NCBI RefSeq assembly: GCF_021130785.1
Contig: NW_025777976.1
Location: forward strand, 1 to 64,000
From: Homalodisca vitripennis
Taxonomy: Eukaryota > Arthropoda > Insecta > Hemiptera > Cicadellidae
DNA: 64,000 nt
Direction: 5' to 3'
Notes under the pieces: generated by a model
The model's input: only the letters and a program-made list of their open reading frames with translations
The model's database searches: none
What the model was told of the DNA's origin: nothing
Position numbers and translations under genes: made by a program
Shown here: in pieces, positions 46,721-59,010 of the stretch
Numbering within the stretch: the stretch's first letter is position 1
How the letters are laid out: each line of letters begins with the position of its first letter

Positions 46721-47824
46721 TCATTTCAGATATTTACTGCTGTTCTATAAATAATCTACAAAGCGGATCATCTCTAAATAAGATGAGTCTATGGAGATGT
46801 TCTTACTCATAACGGGAATCCCGTGAATATGCATACCCTTGTACACAGAGAGACTACTTCTACTCAATGGCTTTAGCAGGTCGTCGAAAATAAGATTTAT
46901 AGAGATTAGAAGTAATGCTATCGAAGCCCCAAAAGAGTTTTTTTTTAAATTCTAACCAATAACAAGTATTTTAGGACAATATCTAAAACATTTATTATTC
47001 AGTATAATAAAAGTAATCTATGTATTTATTTAAGCCTGGACAATCGATAGTCTTAAAAAAGAAGATAATACACTACTGCAGGTGTTGCAAAATACTTTTT
47101 TCACACAAATCGAACACTAGCTCCTTGGTAAAATAAAATCCTACAATTTAGTACAAACAAGTTAATTGTTTGGCTTTTCTAAAACGTGTTGTGAACTGTC
47201 CTTATATTTAGATTTTTGTGAGAGTTCTCGTTTTCATAAGAGGGAGATAAAAAGACAGCAACACAATTGTTTAAGAAAACTTTATTAACAAAGTTACACA
47301 CTCATACAGTTAACAGGTACACTGTTATGTACACTGTCAGGTACAAAGTTACACCCCCTAAAGGTTTTAACAACGTTCAATTTTCATCAAAATATCAGTT
47401 CTTGTTTATACCTTTTGGGTGGATCTTCCATATCGGATGTTGTTGATAACATTTGATAACTCTAATGCTTAAACTGAAACTAAACGGATGTTAATAATAA
47501 TCATTAATTAAGAATATATAATAAACAAGAAATAAATTTCTTTGGTTAGTTGTATGATTTAATAATACTCTTATTCTATTAATATATTTGTTGTTTACAA
47601 CATTATTAAAGTAGTTTACTCCAGTAATGTTCCCTCTGGATTTAGCAGTTCAGCTCGACGCATTATTCTCCACATCGACTCTTTTTATTTTGTTTAAAAA
47701 ATTATAATATTATTTGTAATTACTTACAGTAAAAAATTGAATATTTTTAGTTATATTGGAACCTAATCAGGCGTTTCTATTACTTTATAACGTCAAATTC
47801 CTCTTCTATTATTTAATATTCTGT
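46721..47824. other. No gene recognised
   Basis: ACGGGAATCCCGT near 46817 is a small palindrome. On the minus strand at about 47440-47280 a very short frame (MEDPPKRYKQELIF) is followed by an AATAAA. It could be the 3' end of a processed transcript or mobile element, but this is too weak to call. Confidence 0.35.
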
Positions 47825-48600
47825 AGAAGAGAGATCTGGTGTTCTTTTAGGAAACTATTTGAATAATGTAAAAATTATAGACCATATTTCTGTTATAAAC
47901 TCCATAAAATATGTTTCTATATTTATTGAATTTATAAAACCAAACGTAATTTGTTAAGGCATTTTAATCGTTGTCAGCTAGCATACACCTACTTAAACTC
48001 ATTTAAATATTGATCATATTTGAACATGCCGGAAATAATGTTGTAAGACATAAGTTATAAAATGCTTTTCGTAAACACATCTCTTATCCATTAGGCCAAA
48101 ACTGCTTATAAATTACTATGATGTAAGTCTTGTCGGGATAGTGATTGTTAACATATTATCTCTGTGCGCATTTGGTACAGAGAGGATTAAACACAACTTA
48201 GTATACTAATTTAATAGCTTTCCTATATAAATAAAATTGATTAGGAAATAATATTAGAATATAGAAGTTTAAGTTCCTATGCAACCCAGAAATTATTACA
48301 AACAAGCTAAATTATGTCAGTGTTTTTGTAGAGAATAAGAGTCTAGGATGTAAACTACTTGGTGTATCAAGAGATAAAGGAAAATATATCTAAATATTAA
48401 AAGTAACTTATACATGTGTTTCCTGATCCTGGACCTGGACCTGGTCCTGCTTCTGGCCATTACATCATGTTCCTGGTGGTGCTACATTGAAGTGCACCTA
48501 GTTGGCGCCACATAAAACTTTTAACTGAATTAAAAATATGTAAACTCATGTATCCTCCTTTGTTTCTCAATAAATGTGCTTAATTGTCTCTATTAGTAGT
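47825..48600 (+). repeat. Family A copy, modules a-b-c
   Basis: Module a AGAGAGATCTGGTGTTCTTT (47828), b ATCTCTGTGCGCATTTGG and TACAGAGAGGATTAAACACA (48158-48195), c TCCTGGACCTGGACCTGGTC (48427). The b hairpin here has perfect TCTCTGT/ACAGAGA arms (48159-48165 and 48177-48183). Confidence 0.75.
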
Positions 48601-49659
48601 ATCCTCAGAATTAGTACGTTAAACCATGCTAATAAAATAAATGTTGCATAAATATTTATGGTTTGGTTAGTATGCTTTAATATACTAGTTATGAGGACAG
48701 AAATTATATAAAAAAACATACATCTACCCAAAAATCAATTGTTATGGAAGTTGCCAAAAACCCTTGTAATTGAAATTAATATTATTTAACCCAATACCAT
48801 TTGCACTACCTTAAATTAGAATATATAGGAGCTTTATATTACTTCTTACTATAGTTTTTTTCTGTATATTATAGTCAGAAATATTTCAACAGTAATATTT
48901 TGAAAGCTTTTAATTATAAGTCACTTTAATTTTTGCGGATCGTTTAGCAATTACTCACCGTAGGGTTAGCGAAGCCTATCATCTAAGAGACCGATACATC
49001 TCTCTTTTGAATGTCTTCTAACAGGATAACCTGACAATTAGTTAAGTAATAAATTAAAATTTCAAATTTATATTAATTTTAAATGGTATTTTATGCGATT
49101 TAACAATTATATTCTTAACGTAGCCTGTTACGCTGATACGTGCTCTGGATTATTCCTATTTTTAAAAGAAAAATTATTTAATACTTGTTCGTAGATAAAG
49201 CTCATAAAATATTTGTAAACCTTTTCCTTTAAAAAGTATATTTATACTCATACTGAGTACCTCAATTTACGTTTTTAAGTATTTAACATAAAGAAATTCG
49301 GAGGGTTCAAGAAGAGCTATCCTATCCTTCCAACTAGTCCACGGTTTCGGTCATTTTATGAATCTCGAAAATCCCAATCATAGCTAGAAAATGAGATTTC
49401 CTAACTAAGAGTTTCCCAAATAAATTACAAAGTTTCAATTCATATTCTGCTTATCAGTGAACAATACTTGATCATAACATCAAGTATACAACAATAATTT
49501 ACTACGTAATACATTACACAAGTTGTAGTCTTTAACTAATTTTGAGACTTCTGCTACATTTTTACAATATTTTTATACTCTTTTGGATTGCAGCTTAAGT
49601 GTCAATGTACAGCGCAAAATAAGAAACCTGGAGTAAATTTGGGTTATACGTGTTGCACG
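48601..49659. other. AT-rich DNA, possible family C relic at 48955-49040
   Basis: GGTTAGCGAAGCCTATC followed by ACATCTCTCTTTTGAATGTC loosely resembles family C. No gene was recognised. Confidence 0.3.
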
Positions 49660-50029
49660 AATAGCTTCGTACTAATTGTGTATTATCAAAATATTTAATT
49701 AAACTTAAAATAATTATTAAATTTATAAGAGCGTAATATTAGCTTGTAACTCTCGGTAGTTTTATTTCCAACAAATTTTAAGTTTGCTCCTAAAAGGAAA
49801 CATATGTATTATATTTTAATGTCAGACAGACTTTTTGAAATATTTTGTTTCTTTTCATATTAAATAATGGAACTTTCTAGCTATATAAAGCTTATATTTA
49901 GTGGTCTAATCCATAAAAACTTTTTGGGTGTTTTTGTACTTCCTTATCTAGTGTATATAAAAAAGACTGCTAAAATATTCCAAACAGTAAATTACTAACA
50001 ATAGCTGCATGTTTATCATGAGAAAACCT

Positions 50030-50180
50030 ATCAGCTATCTCCGCCTGATTACTCACTCTGTCCCACTTCTCATTGAGTAATGTTTCATAACTTCAGCCTA
50101 ATTAACCGACTCAATTTACTCGCCGACTCAAGTAATTACACAAAAAATGTCCCGAAGATTAGAGCAATGAGTAATTTAAA
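50030..50180 (+). other. Stem-loop element rich in TGAGT/ACTCA words
   Basis: Arms ATTACTCA (50047-50054) and TGAGTAAT (50073-50080) are followed by ACCGACTCAATTTACTCGCC, GACTCAAGTAATTACAC and CAATGAGTAATTT. It is well conserved in the copy at 60728-60880 and has a third, inverted relative at 26390-26515. The repeated TGAGTAA/TGAGTCA words resemble bZIP (AP-1-like) sites, which is inference only. Confidence 0.5.
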
Positions 50181-50676
50181 TTAAAGATTTTTACCTTTTC
50201 TTAATAATAACTTTTGATTTGTTACGTACTCCAAGAGCATTTTCGTATATTAGGAGGTGTTAATGTACAGTACTTTTATGTATCCATTGTAATCACAAAC
50301 AAAGCTGCTAGAAATAACACAACCTACAATTATTTAAATATGTTCACTAATGTTCTCGATAACGATTAATTATACTTTGGCATGAAACCGAGTTATGTTA
50401 TTATGCGTAGTTTAAATGAAATTTAAAGAGGAAAATGGAATCTAATAAGTTTTTTCTATAACTGTATCACTTAAATTATTAATTTGTAATCTATTTTAAA
50501 TTGGAAGAGGACTCTAGTGGTAATCTCAGTAACTAATTGGATAAATTAAATATGATAAACTACATCTCTCTACAAATCTGGGGAAAATCGTTATTTAAGT
50601 ATTAAGTTTTAACTATATAACGCGATAAAGTTTAATATTTTAGTCCTATGTCAGCTAGCATTCACTAATTTTAACT

Positions 50677-50716
50677 TAGGGTAAATATTTTAACATAAGT
50701 TAAAATATTTACCCTA
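50677..50716. repeat. Perfect 18-bp hairpin absent from the paralogue
   Basis: TAGGGTAAATATTTTAAC and its exact complement are separated by ATAA. In the paralogous block (about 61390) the site reads ACTTATTTTAAATATGTACC without the left arm. The left arm and loop (20-24 bp) thus look like a templated inverted duplication. Confidence 0.8.
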
Positions 50717-52940
50717 CTTTAAAATGCTTGAAAAATTCTCTTTAGAGATTTAAAAGTAAATAATTCTCTTAGTAATCTTTACACTTTTTAAAGAGATATA
50801 TAAATGGATCTTATAGAAAGATCTGGAATTTCGATAATGTATACATATTATAAACTGATTCTTTTTGTACGCTTACAGTACCAAAAGAGTTAAAAACTCT
50901 AAATCACAAGTTCTCTTATTATTTGTTAATTATCATAATTCTCACGAAACAATAATAAACTTAATGTAAAATTCCTTAAAGAATTAGGAAATCATTTGAT
51001 GCTGTGGTTAAAAATAGCACAAAATAGGAAGTAAATTGCTTTTGGTGAGACAAATACTGAGAGCAGAAACTAAGATTTATAAATAATTAAAGTAACTCAT
51101 ATCTAAGTCCTTGTGCTGATCCTGGTCTTTTTAATCACACTATTGGTGTATATGTTTCACGTCCTGCGTTTCGAACAACTTTGAACAATCTGAACCATGA
51201 AAAGTCCTGGCCTTTGTCAAGCTTTATCATCGCATTATGTTCTTGATCATGCTTCCCCAACACAAAGTGGTATGAAATCATCGACTTTTGTAAACGGCAC
51301 TTCTTAACTAATCGAAAACATTGAAATACCTGGGGTTTCCATGGATTTAAAAATATATAGACAGCTGCGTATGTTTAAATTTTTAATTTTTGTTTTATTT
51401 TTACCTTCACCTGCTTGTTTACGTTACTACTAATTACAGACATTATTCATACACACATCCTAAATACAAAAATAATATGTTGGCCATCCTAGAGAATGGT
51501 TTATATAATAAATTATTATCGCTTGGATATAATATCAACAGACAGTATTCGATGATGCTATTTTATTGTTAATTAGTATATCTGTAACTAAAAAACACTT
51601 AGATTTGAGTAAAATTTTCGCTTTGATTTATATAATTCAATATATTCAATAGGCTATATTGCAGTGCTCTGAAACTGCAATTGTGTAGTTATCTGGTAAA
51701 TAGGTTACTATTTTAATAAATAAAAAAAACATAACTACAAAAATCGGTGAGATGTTGATGAATAAATATAATTTAATATAGTTTTTAAATAGTCTGAGGT
51801 GATTTACCTTCAGTTTTTAACTCGTGTAAAAGATTGAAAGCATGTAAACTATTTTCATATCTAATATGAAGTTATCAAACCTCTGTTATAACATTAGTAC
51901 TGTTGTCGCATTGGCTTAATGAACTCTTCAAAATTATTGTTTAGTTGACATTTATTACCTTCCTGTACTTTAACACAAGATCACTTTAATATTATAAATC
52001 AAGTTAGAAAAGTGAAATGTTGTATTGTTTTATAAAATAAAGATTAAATATCACACATCTAAATATACATGTGATATTTTTAAATAAATAACCATATTAG
52101 AGAAGGTTACATATAAGGAGCTATTATATACTCTAGGTTAGCTTAAAAGGTTGAATGGAGACCATATCCGCAAAGGACGTAAAATTCTTTCACTAAATAC
52201 ATTCTTTCTTTTTATGAAGAAACCACTTCCATTTAGAAAATGCTTTGAGATATTTGAAGTAAACAGTATTCAGTCACTTGACTCTCAAAAAATCGTTGTT
52301 TTAGATACGATAAAAAATTAATATTTTTTCTCGATTTAAGGTACTGTTACATTTTGACCTATAACTCTGTAAAAATAAAAACATAAAACTAATAAATTCT
52401 TAAATTTTATACTCCACAAATACAATAACAGGATTGAACTTGTTAAAACTTATGAAACAGTGTTTTTTCCTTTGGGATAAATACTATTTATTTTTATTCA
52501 TGCCTTATTACTCAATATTTTTTTCATACACAATTCAAAGACCTGACTTAGTATAACTTATTGATTTTTATTCAAAATAAAATTCCATGTGTAGATATTC
52601 ATAAAAAAATATTCATAAAAAAATTGACACTCATAACTCACACAATTATCGAAAAAAGCAAAATTTTCTGTCAAATTATTTAATATACAAGTGAATATAT
52701 TAAATAATCCAATGTTAAAAATACTAACTGGTATTGCTAGAACCGATAAACCGCGCAGTGTAAGATTTTGGACTTTGGGTATGACATAGAAAGAGACCAC
52801 AGTTTCATAACCTGTGTGTGACCAGACACAGTGTTTGTCAGTACCAATGACCTTTGACTCTTCTCCTCCACAAAGGTCAGAAGCCCATGAGAATGGGCGT
52901 AATAAGCCTTAAGAGGGGATCTGCCTCTACTCTTTTATAA

Positions 52941-53497
52941 CAAAATTTGAATGCGCGGCATGTTTTGCAACAATTTAAGCACACTGAGTTAAATGGCTAC
53001 TATAGGTACTTAATTGTACGCTGCACCTCACTGCCTGGTTAGATATTTTGTTATGTATATTATGATTGATTGGAAGTTAACTTTACACACTTTCTCGTTA
53101 CTTTGGGATGTTTTAAGACGTCTTTTTTAAGCTATTTACTAGTTTAGGAGCTACATACTACTGTAGTTTTCACAATAATTGTCACGTTTTGAGATGTTAA
53201 AACCTATTTTTGTCATTCCAAATGGAATAAAAAACTAAATACATTATTGTTAAGAAGAATAATAATATTGTTTACTGTTTATATTATTAAACTTAATTGG
53301 AAATGAATAAAAGGCTAACATGAGTATTATAAATTGAAATGAATTCAAATACACTACAACTGACAACTGAGTCAGGTCGTAATAGTACAACCTTATATCT
53401 TTTGAAACATTACTGTGATAGCATCATGACATTGCACATTAATACTATAGGTAAAGTACTACAATCCCTTTGATAAAATACCTTATTTTTCTTCCTA
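52941..53497. other. AT-rich DNA, nothing recognised
   Basis: No ORF, RNA or matched repeat. Confidence 0.35.
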
Positions 53498-53545
53498 TCA
53501 AGGGACGGTCCATAAGGAGTTAGCAGAAAATATAAAATGAGAGAA
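53498..53545 (+). repeat. Possible relic of a long-TIR Tc1/mariner arm
   Basis: GGGACGGTCCATAAGGAGTT followed by AGCAGAAAATATAAAATG resembles the left arm of the element at 59011 (GGGACGGTCCACAAGGAGTC then AGACAAAATTC). The match is short. Confidence 0.35.
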
Positions 53546-54314
53546 TATATCGAGTAGTACATCAAATTAAAGTTTTCTATTCGGATACACCGATAGTAGC
53601 TCAGATGAAATGGATATTATAGACTATTTAGTCTTGTGTTCTACCTTATATACAAAACGCATTTCTTCTCGAGCTATACATAAAAGCATACCCTATGGTT
53701 TTCACTGCATTCAGAGTTCATAGGTAGGATATGCATGTCTTAGTAGTGGTTACATCTTAAACAATTATTATGTTGTTAAATTTATGTTTAGAACACACAG
53801 TAATCTGAAAACACACCATAAACACTTTTAATCCAACGTTAAATTTTTTTAGAATGGTTTTACTGACGAATTTTCAAAGAACGAATAGAAATTTTCCAAC
53901 AAATGTCAAAGGATTGTAACACATGTGGTCAGCGGAACTCGTTTTAATTTATATTTTGTAACCTCAACTGTTATCAAAAAAAGCATTTTTAACTTAATTG
54001 TTACTGAAGAACGATCTGCGATTTCTTATCATTTATAAAAACTAAACTATTACTTATACTATTAAAATTATTAGCTAGAAATATACAAACTTTAACTACC
54101 TGTTTTATAAATTAAACCTTAATTATATATATATATAAAACAGTTATTCGTTCTTGTATATTGTAATCTCTTCTGTTTAAGACTTGTTAGAAGAGCTCTG
54201 TTATCATAATAATTTAAATGGTAAATTGTTAACATTTATGAATGTATTTCATTCAACTGTTACTACATCAAGAGTCACATCAGAATAAAATATATATGTG
54301 TATATATATATATA
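53546..54314. other. AT-rich DNA, possible module a relic
   Basis: TTAGAAGAGCTCTGTTATCA at about 54187 resembles family A module a. A TA microsatellite borders the following element. Confidence 0.35.
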
Positions 54315-55084
54315 CAGGGTGTCCAAAAAGTCCCGGGTCGGTTAAATATTTTTCAAAATATTTAAAATAGAGCTGCAAAACCTTACACAAAGTTACTGGA
54401 AATAAAAATCTATTTTATCACATATTAATTAATCCGTTACTTCCTCAGGGGGGCGGTCAGGAGTCAGAAAGTAGAAAATCTTAAATGTAAGCATAGGTTG
54501 ATATGCATATCAAATTTTAGGTTTTTATTAGTAGAGTACAGAGCCGCAAACCCTACCTCAAACGGAAAACCGAGTCAAAAATGACAGCCGTTCAAAGATG
54601 GCTAGAGTTTGCAACTTAGGTCAATGTTAAAAGATACACTCCTAGCGGACCGCCCCCCCCTGAGGAAGTAGCGGATCAGTGAATATGTGATAAAATAGAT
54701 GTTTATGTCCAGTAACTTTGTGTAAGGTTTTGCAGCTCTATTTAAAATATTTTGAAAAATATTTAACCGACCCGGGATTTTTGGACCCAAACTCTAGCCA
54801 TCTTTGAACGGCTATAATGTTTGACTCGGTCATCCGTTTGAGGTCGGGTTTGCGGCTCTATACTCTACAAATAAAGACCTTTAATTTGATATGCATATAA
54901 ACCTATGCTTACATTTAAGATTTTCTTCTGACTCCTAGCGGGCCGCCTCCCTGAAGAAGTAGCGGATCACTTACTATGTGAAAAAATAGATTTTTTTGTC
55001 AAGTAAATTTGTGTAAGGTTTTGAAGCTCTATTTTAAATATTTTGAAAAATATTTAACCGACCCGGGACTTTTTGGACAACCTG
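54315..55084. mobile_element. Foldback MITE with about 296-bp arms and TA duplication
   Basis: The element begins CAGGGTGTCCAAAAAGTCCC and ends in the near-complement GGGACTTTTTGGACAACCTG, with TA on each side. Left arm 54315-54610 and right arm 54789-55084 are inverted copies. Between them (54611-54788) lies an extra partial copy of the right-arm end (CCGACCCGGGATTTTTGGAC). This suggests a nested insertion or a rearranged arm. No transposase frame is present. The CAGGGTG ends, TA target and internal words (CGCAAACC) resemble the DD41D element at 59011, a possible relative. Confidence 0.85.
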
Positions 55085-55118
55085 TATATAACTTCTAAAT
55101 TAGAAAATAATGCGGAAC
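55085..55118. other. Spacer between MITE and tandem array
   Basis: A short AT-rich junction with no feature. Confidence 0.4.
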
Positions 55119-55504
55119 AACCTACAGTCTACAAGAACATACGTACGACGGTGCTATCTCTGTAACATGTTCACTGTGTTATTTACACATATTCACAATG
55201 GGAGCACAAGACAATTTTGCCTATTAATCATATCCACAAATAGATAACCTACAGTCTACAAGAACATACATACGACGGTGCTATCTCTGTAACATGTTCA
55301 CTGTGTTATTTATACATATTCACAATGGGAGCACAAGACAATTTTGCCTATTAAACATATCCACAAATATATAACCTAAAGTCTACAAGAACATACATAC
55401 GACGGTGCTATCTCTGTAACATGTTCACTGTGTTATTTACACATATTCACAATGGGAGCACAAGACAATTTTGCCTATTAAACATATCTACAAATATATA
55501 ACCT
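55119..55504 (+). repeat. Tandem array, 127-bp unit, three copies
   Basis: Units start AACCTACAGTCTACAAGAAC at 55119, 55246 and 55373. A fourth begins at 55500 and breaks off after AACCT. Copies are nearly identical and share GACGGTGCTATCTCTGTAAC and CAATGGGAGCACAAGACAAT. This implies recent amplification. Confidence 0.95.
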
Positions 55505-56449
55505 GGGTGTAATCAGAAATGTCTCAAAACTATCAAGCTGACTCGGTTAAAAAAAGAAGCACAGAAAGTATTCAAGTGTCAAGTAAATGTAAAAATAAAT
55601 GTTACAACATAATTGTTTGAGATATAACCACTAAAACACATTAATTTAATAATTATTGGTTGTAATCAGACAATAAAAACCTGAATTAATCCGGCTTTTA
55701 ACTTTATAACATTCATAAAACAATCAAAAATAAAATATTACGCCAAATTTAATGTGAGCATAGGTCTTGTTATTTCTTGTATTTCCAATATTTATGTAGT
55801 ATTACATATTTTTTTGTTAGATAAACACAGATTTTCCGTAGAAAAGTCTCACAAATAAAGATTCTAACCTACTTCAGAAAGTAAGTTGCTTTAAAATATT
55901 TTATATATTACAAACATTTGAACCATCAATTCTTAAATTAAGTAAATACATTTTAAATTTATTGCAAGAAATTACTGATATAAGCTTTTTTTACAAGTAA
56001 TTTTTCAGTTAATATTGTGCCTTATATGCACGGAATTATACATTATCTCTCCAGGACATTAATTTTACGAGCAAAGTTCATAATTAAACCTCACAGAAGT
56101 TAGGTCAGCCGTAAAATCTCTAACCTATGAACCGTACCTCATACAAAAGAGGTATTACGAGTCACATATATTTTACTCTTATTTTGTTTCAATGACATGT
56201 CTCTAAATTTAAATTTTTATATTATTTATATTTTTACTAACAATTACAACAAAATCTTTACCTAATCACCTGTATTTTGAGCAGGCATACATACTTTTTT
56301 GTGTGAAATTAATATTAGAATTGACATTAAATATTGTGTTATAATTTTCTGTTGAATATTTTACCGTTTAAAAGCATAGCCTAAGTAACATAAATACCTA
56401 AAATCATAAAAAACCGTAATTACTATGATTACCTTAAGATTTACTAATA
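55505..56449. other. AT-rich DNA, nothing recognised
   Basis: No ORF, RNA or matched repeat. Confidence 0.35.
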
Positions 56450-56579
56450 ATAATACTAATTGCTTAATATATGATCAAACACTCCAATAAAAACACTCAT
56501 TTTATTGGAGTGTTTGATCATATATTAAGCATTTAGAATTTCCAATAAGAAGACGCTGGTAAAATGTATAATACTAATT
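56450..56579. other. Perfect 32-bp hairpin between 12-bp direct repeats
   Basis: Arms 56461-56492 and 56500-56531 are exact complements (TGCTTAATATATGATCAAAC... and its reverse complement) around a 7-base loop. ATAATACTAATT occurs at 56450-56461 and again at 56568-56579. It could be a target duplication around a 106-bp insert or a chance repeat in AT-rich DNA. The perfect arms indicate recent formation. Confidence 0.75.
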
Positions 56580-57229
56580 TTAATAGAAAATTAAAATCAT
56601 TTAAAGCTGCTGAGGATAAGTTTGGGATTTACTTACAGAATTTAAAAAAGTCCAGAAATAACATTTTACTATAGTATAATTTAAAATAAATTCATGATAT
56701 AAAAAAATGCTATATTATAGATATTACTTTTTTACAAATAAACATGACAATGCCTCCAGTCCTAATACATATACAAACATTAAAAATCCCACATCCTTTT
56801 GGTGAATTAAGCTTTATTTAGTCTAATTATTACAAGTATTCTGCTGTAAATTAACAAACAATCATTTAATGCTTCTAAAATTGTCTCTTATTATACTTAG
56901 TGATCTAATAAACAAAGTTCTATTTGTCGTAAACTCCGAAAGGTTTTCTTAAAGAGCTGCATCTGAAAACCGATTGCTTAGTTTGTGACTAACATGTTTT
57001 AATATAAAAGAATTATTCCAAACAAAATCAATTTCACCTTTTATATTAGCATTCCTAGGAGTTCTTCATAGCAGAAGTTTTGGTTAGTTACTATTTATCA
57101 AATAATTAAAAAATGTTTCTTAAAATAAAAATAATCTATTAATATCACCAATAATTTTTCTATTAATTATGATTGGATCACTCCTCAATCATTTGTATTC
57201 TGGAAGTCGCGCTTAAGTTACTACTCACG
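56580..57229. other. AT-rich DNA, nothing recognised
   Basis: No ORF, RNA or matched repeat. Confidence 0.35.
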
Positions 57230-57720
57230 CTTATTACAATTTTTAGTGTAAAATTTCACTTACTATAATTAAGCGTTCTTAATCTCTGCTGGTTTTTAAT
57301 ACACTAGGTTGAACTAATTGTGAATATTTAACTTCCTATAAAATGCCGTATGGATGGCTGTGTGACATACGTAATAATATACTTCTCTTGAACAACTATA
57401 AAACTTTTATCAAGTATGTAATACACGTACATACCCCTATGGATGTAGAAGCTTTTCATGAAATAACAAAGAGATTCTCCCTTCACACTTTGGTGTGGGT
57501 ACAGAGGACGATTAAAATCAGAGCGAAACACCAACTAGTCATGTTATTATTTAGGTTAATTTATATGAAAGCAATATCGAGTTGTATTATAGTGTATATC
57601 ACTGCACAAGATTTGGCTGATCATTAGCGAACCTTTACACATCGATCAAAGAGAAAACTGCCTATTAGAAACTTTTTTGAGCAAACTGGGTACAAGAACA
57701 TGTTTTATAATTGTTTTGCT
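57230..57720 (+). repeat. Family A copy, late a and b, paralogue of 32150-33000
   Basis: AAGCGTTCTTAATCTCTGCT (57272) matches 32168. Module b is GATTCTCCCTTCACACTTTG (57473). It is followed by TTATAGTGTATATCACTG and TTTGGCTGATCATTAG as at 32840-32870. The LINE at 32334 is absent here. Overlapping frames on both strands (57328-57627) are not conserved and are not called. Confidence 0.7.
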
Positions 57721-57779
57721 ATTTTACTATTCAGACTATAAGAATATTGAAATGGATTTTAATTTAAAATTTTTATTAA

Positions 57780-58870
57780 TGTAACATTTTAATTTGCTAT
57801 GTCTTATACTATGGATGGATGCGTGCTCTGGTGTATGTTTACTTAACTAACTGAATAAGTTAGGAATTATAGACTATATTTTTCGGCAGAAATGTTTTAA
57901 GCCGTATATAAATTAATTAGTTTTAATAGCATCAAACATGAGTTAGTTAGGTATTATTAATGTTATTCAGATAAAATACGGTAAATTCAAATAAATTAAA
58001 TATTTAATATATAACCAAAATATCCATAAAGTTGCTGGAAGCCGTACGTTAGAAAATCCTTCTCATAACAGATTAGTTATTCTTTATCAACTATGTTAAA
58101 CCGAACCTAAACTGCTGTAACTGCTTATGATTCTCCATATGATTGAACCCGATTCTCCCTGCACGCTTTGGGCACAGAGAGGATTAAAACAGCCCAAAAC
58201 ACAAGTTTAGTAGCTTTTCAATAGTAAAAAATGTTTGTGAACAGTACAAATCTTTGCAAGATAAAGATAAATTTGACGAAATAACAGATATAAATTTTTT
58301 TTGCCCTGGAATCAGGTCTTCGTTTCATATCTGATCTAGTGTTTTGTGTTGTATTTAATACTCACTAAACTTAAATGTAAACTGCTTTGGATATCAAGAG
58401 TCATTATTAGGAGAAATTGTGATTACTCAATAATAGAAGTAACAGCCTTGTAAGTCCTGGTCCTCGTCCAGCTACTGACCATCACATTGTACTACATGTG
58501 GTGATTATCTGACTTTGGAAATGCTAAAACATACTCGCAATAGCATTTAATGTTCAAAAATATTAAAATATCAGAACGTTTTTGTTTCTATGGATATTAA
58601 ATAATGATTTTTTAGAAACGGTTTGATATATTTCATATGCGTCTCTCATTATTTTATATTTTGTTGCCTTTTCATGTCAAGGATACTACTAATAAGAAAT
58701 AAATCTCTACTTATCTAATCACCAATACACATACATTCTATAGAGAAAACTATACATGTCACAATTTAGTTACTATGAAATATTTTAAAATGATATTTTG
58801 GAATGGTTACTTTGTTAAAATCCCCCCTGGGCATTGCCTTTAGGGGGAAAGATTACTTATTTAAACTGAA
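57780..58870 (+). repeat. Family A copy (a-b-c-d), paralogue of 45130-46720
   Basis: Module a GCGTGCTCTGGTGTATGTTT (57826), b GATTCTCCCTGCACGCTTTG (58149), c AGTCCTGGTCCTCGTCCAGC (58456), d TTTCTATGGATATTAAATAA (58583). It lacks the Helitron found in the paralogue. Confidence 0.8.
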
Positions 58871-59010
58871 TAAAAACTAAAGTATACGCTTTGTTACCAA
58901 CAGTTATAAAATAACTCCAAATGAGGTTCTTTCATTTTAAAATAAAACATCACAAACCATTTTAAATCAAATTTTAAAGAATTGTTGATTATGTTGTACA
59001 TGATCAAATA

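Larger units (their letters stand above)
49660..52940 (+). repeat. Long family A block (S1 to e), paralogue of 60395-63960
   Basis: The block runs S1 (TCGGTAGTTTTATTTCC, 49754), a stem-loop element (50030-50180), a (GAAGAGGACTCTAGTGG, 50505), b (ATTCTTTTTGTACGCTTACA, 50858), c (GTCCTTGTGCTGATCCTGGT, 51107), linker, d (TTTCCATGGATTTAAAAATA, 51336) and e (ACCATATCCGCAAAGGACG, 52163). It ends with TAACCTGTGTGTGACCAGAC (52808). The same order and nearly the same spacing recur at 60395-63960. Short frames inside, such as 51390-51572 and 52558-52800, differ between the copies and are unlikely to be genes. Confidence 0.85.

Noticed and set aside
47280..47460. Processed pseudogene on the minus strand
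   Set aside because: There is only a 14-codon frame followed by an AATAAA, which is too little to support a call.
51390..52800. Short ORFs at 51390-51572 (+) and 52558-52800 (-)
   Set aside because: The corresponding frames in the paralogous block at 62200-63900 differ or are interrupted, so there is no sign of coding constraint.
55119..55504. CRISPR array
   Set aside because: There are three contiguous 127-bp units with no spacers.
57328..57627. Overlapping ORFs on both strands
   Set aside because: They lie in a family A copy and are not conserved as reading frames in the paralogue at 32150-33000.
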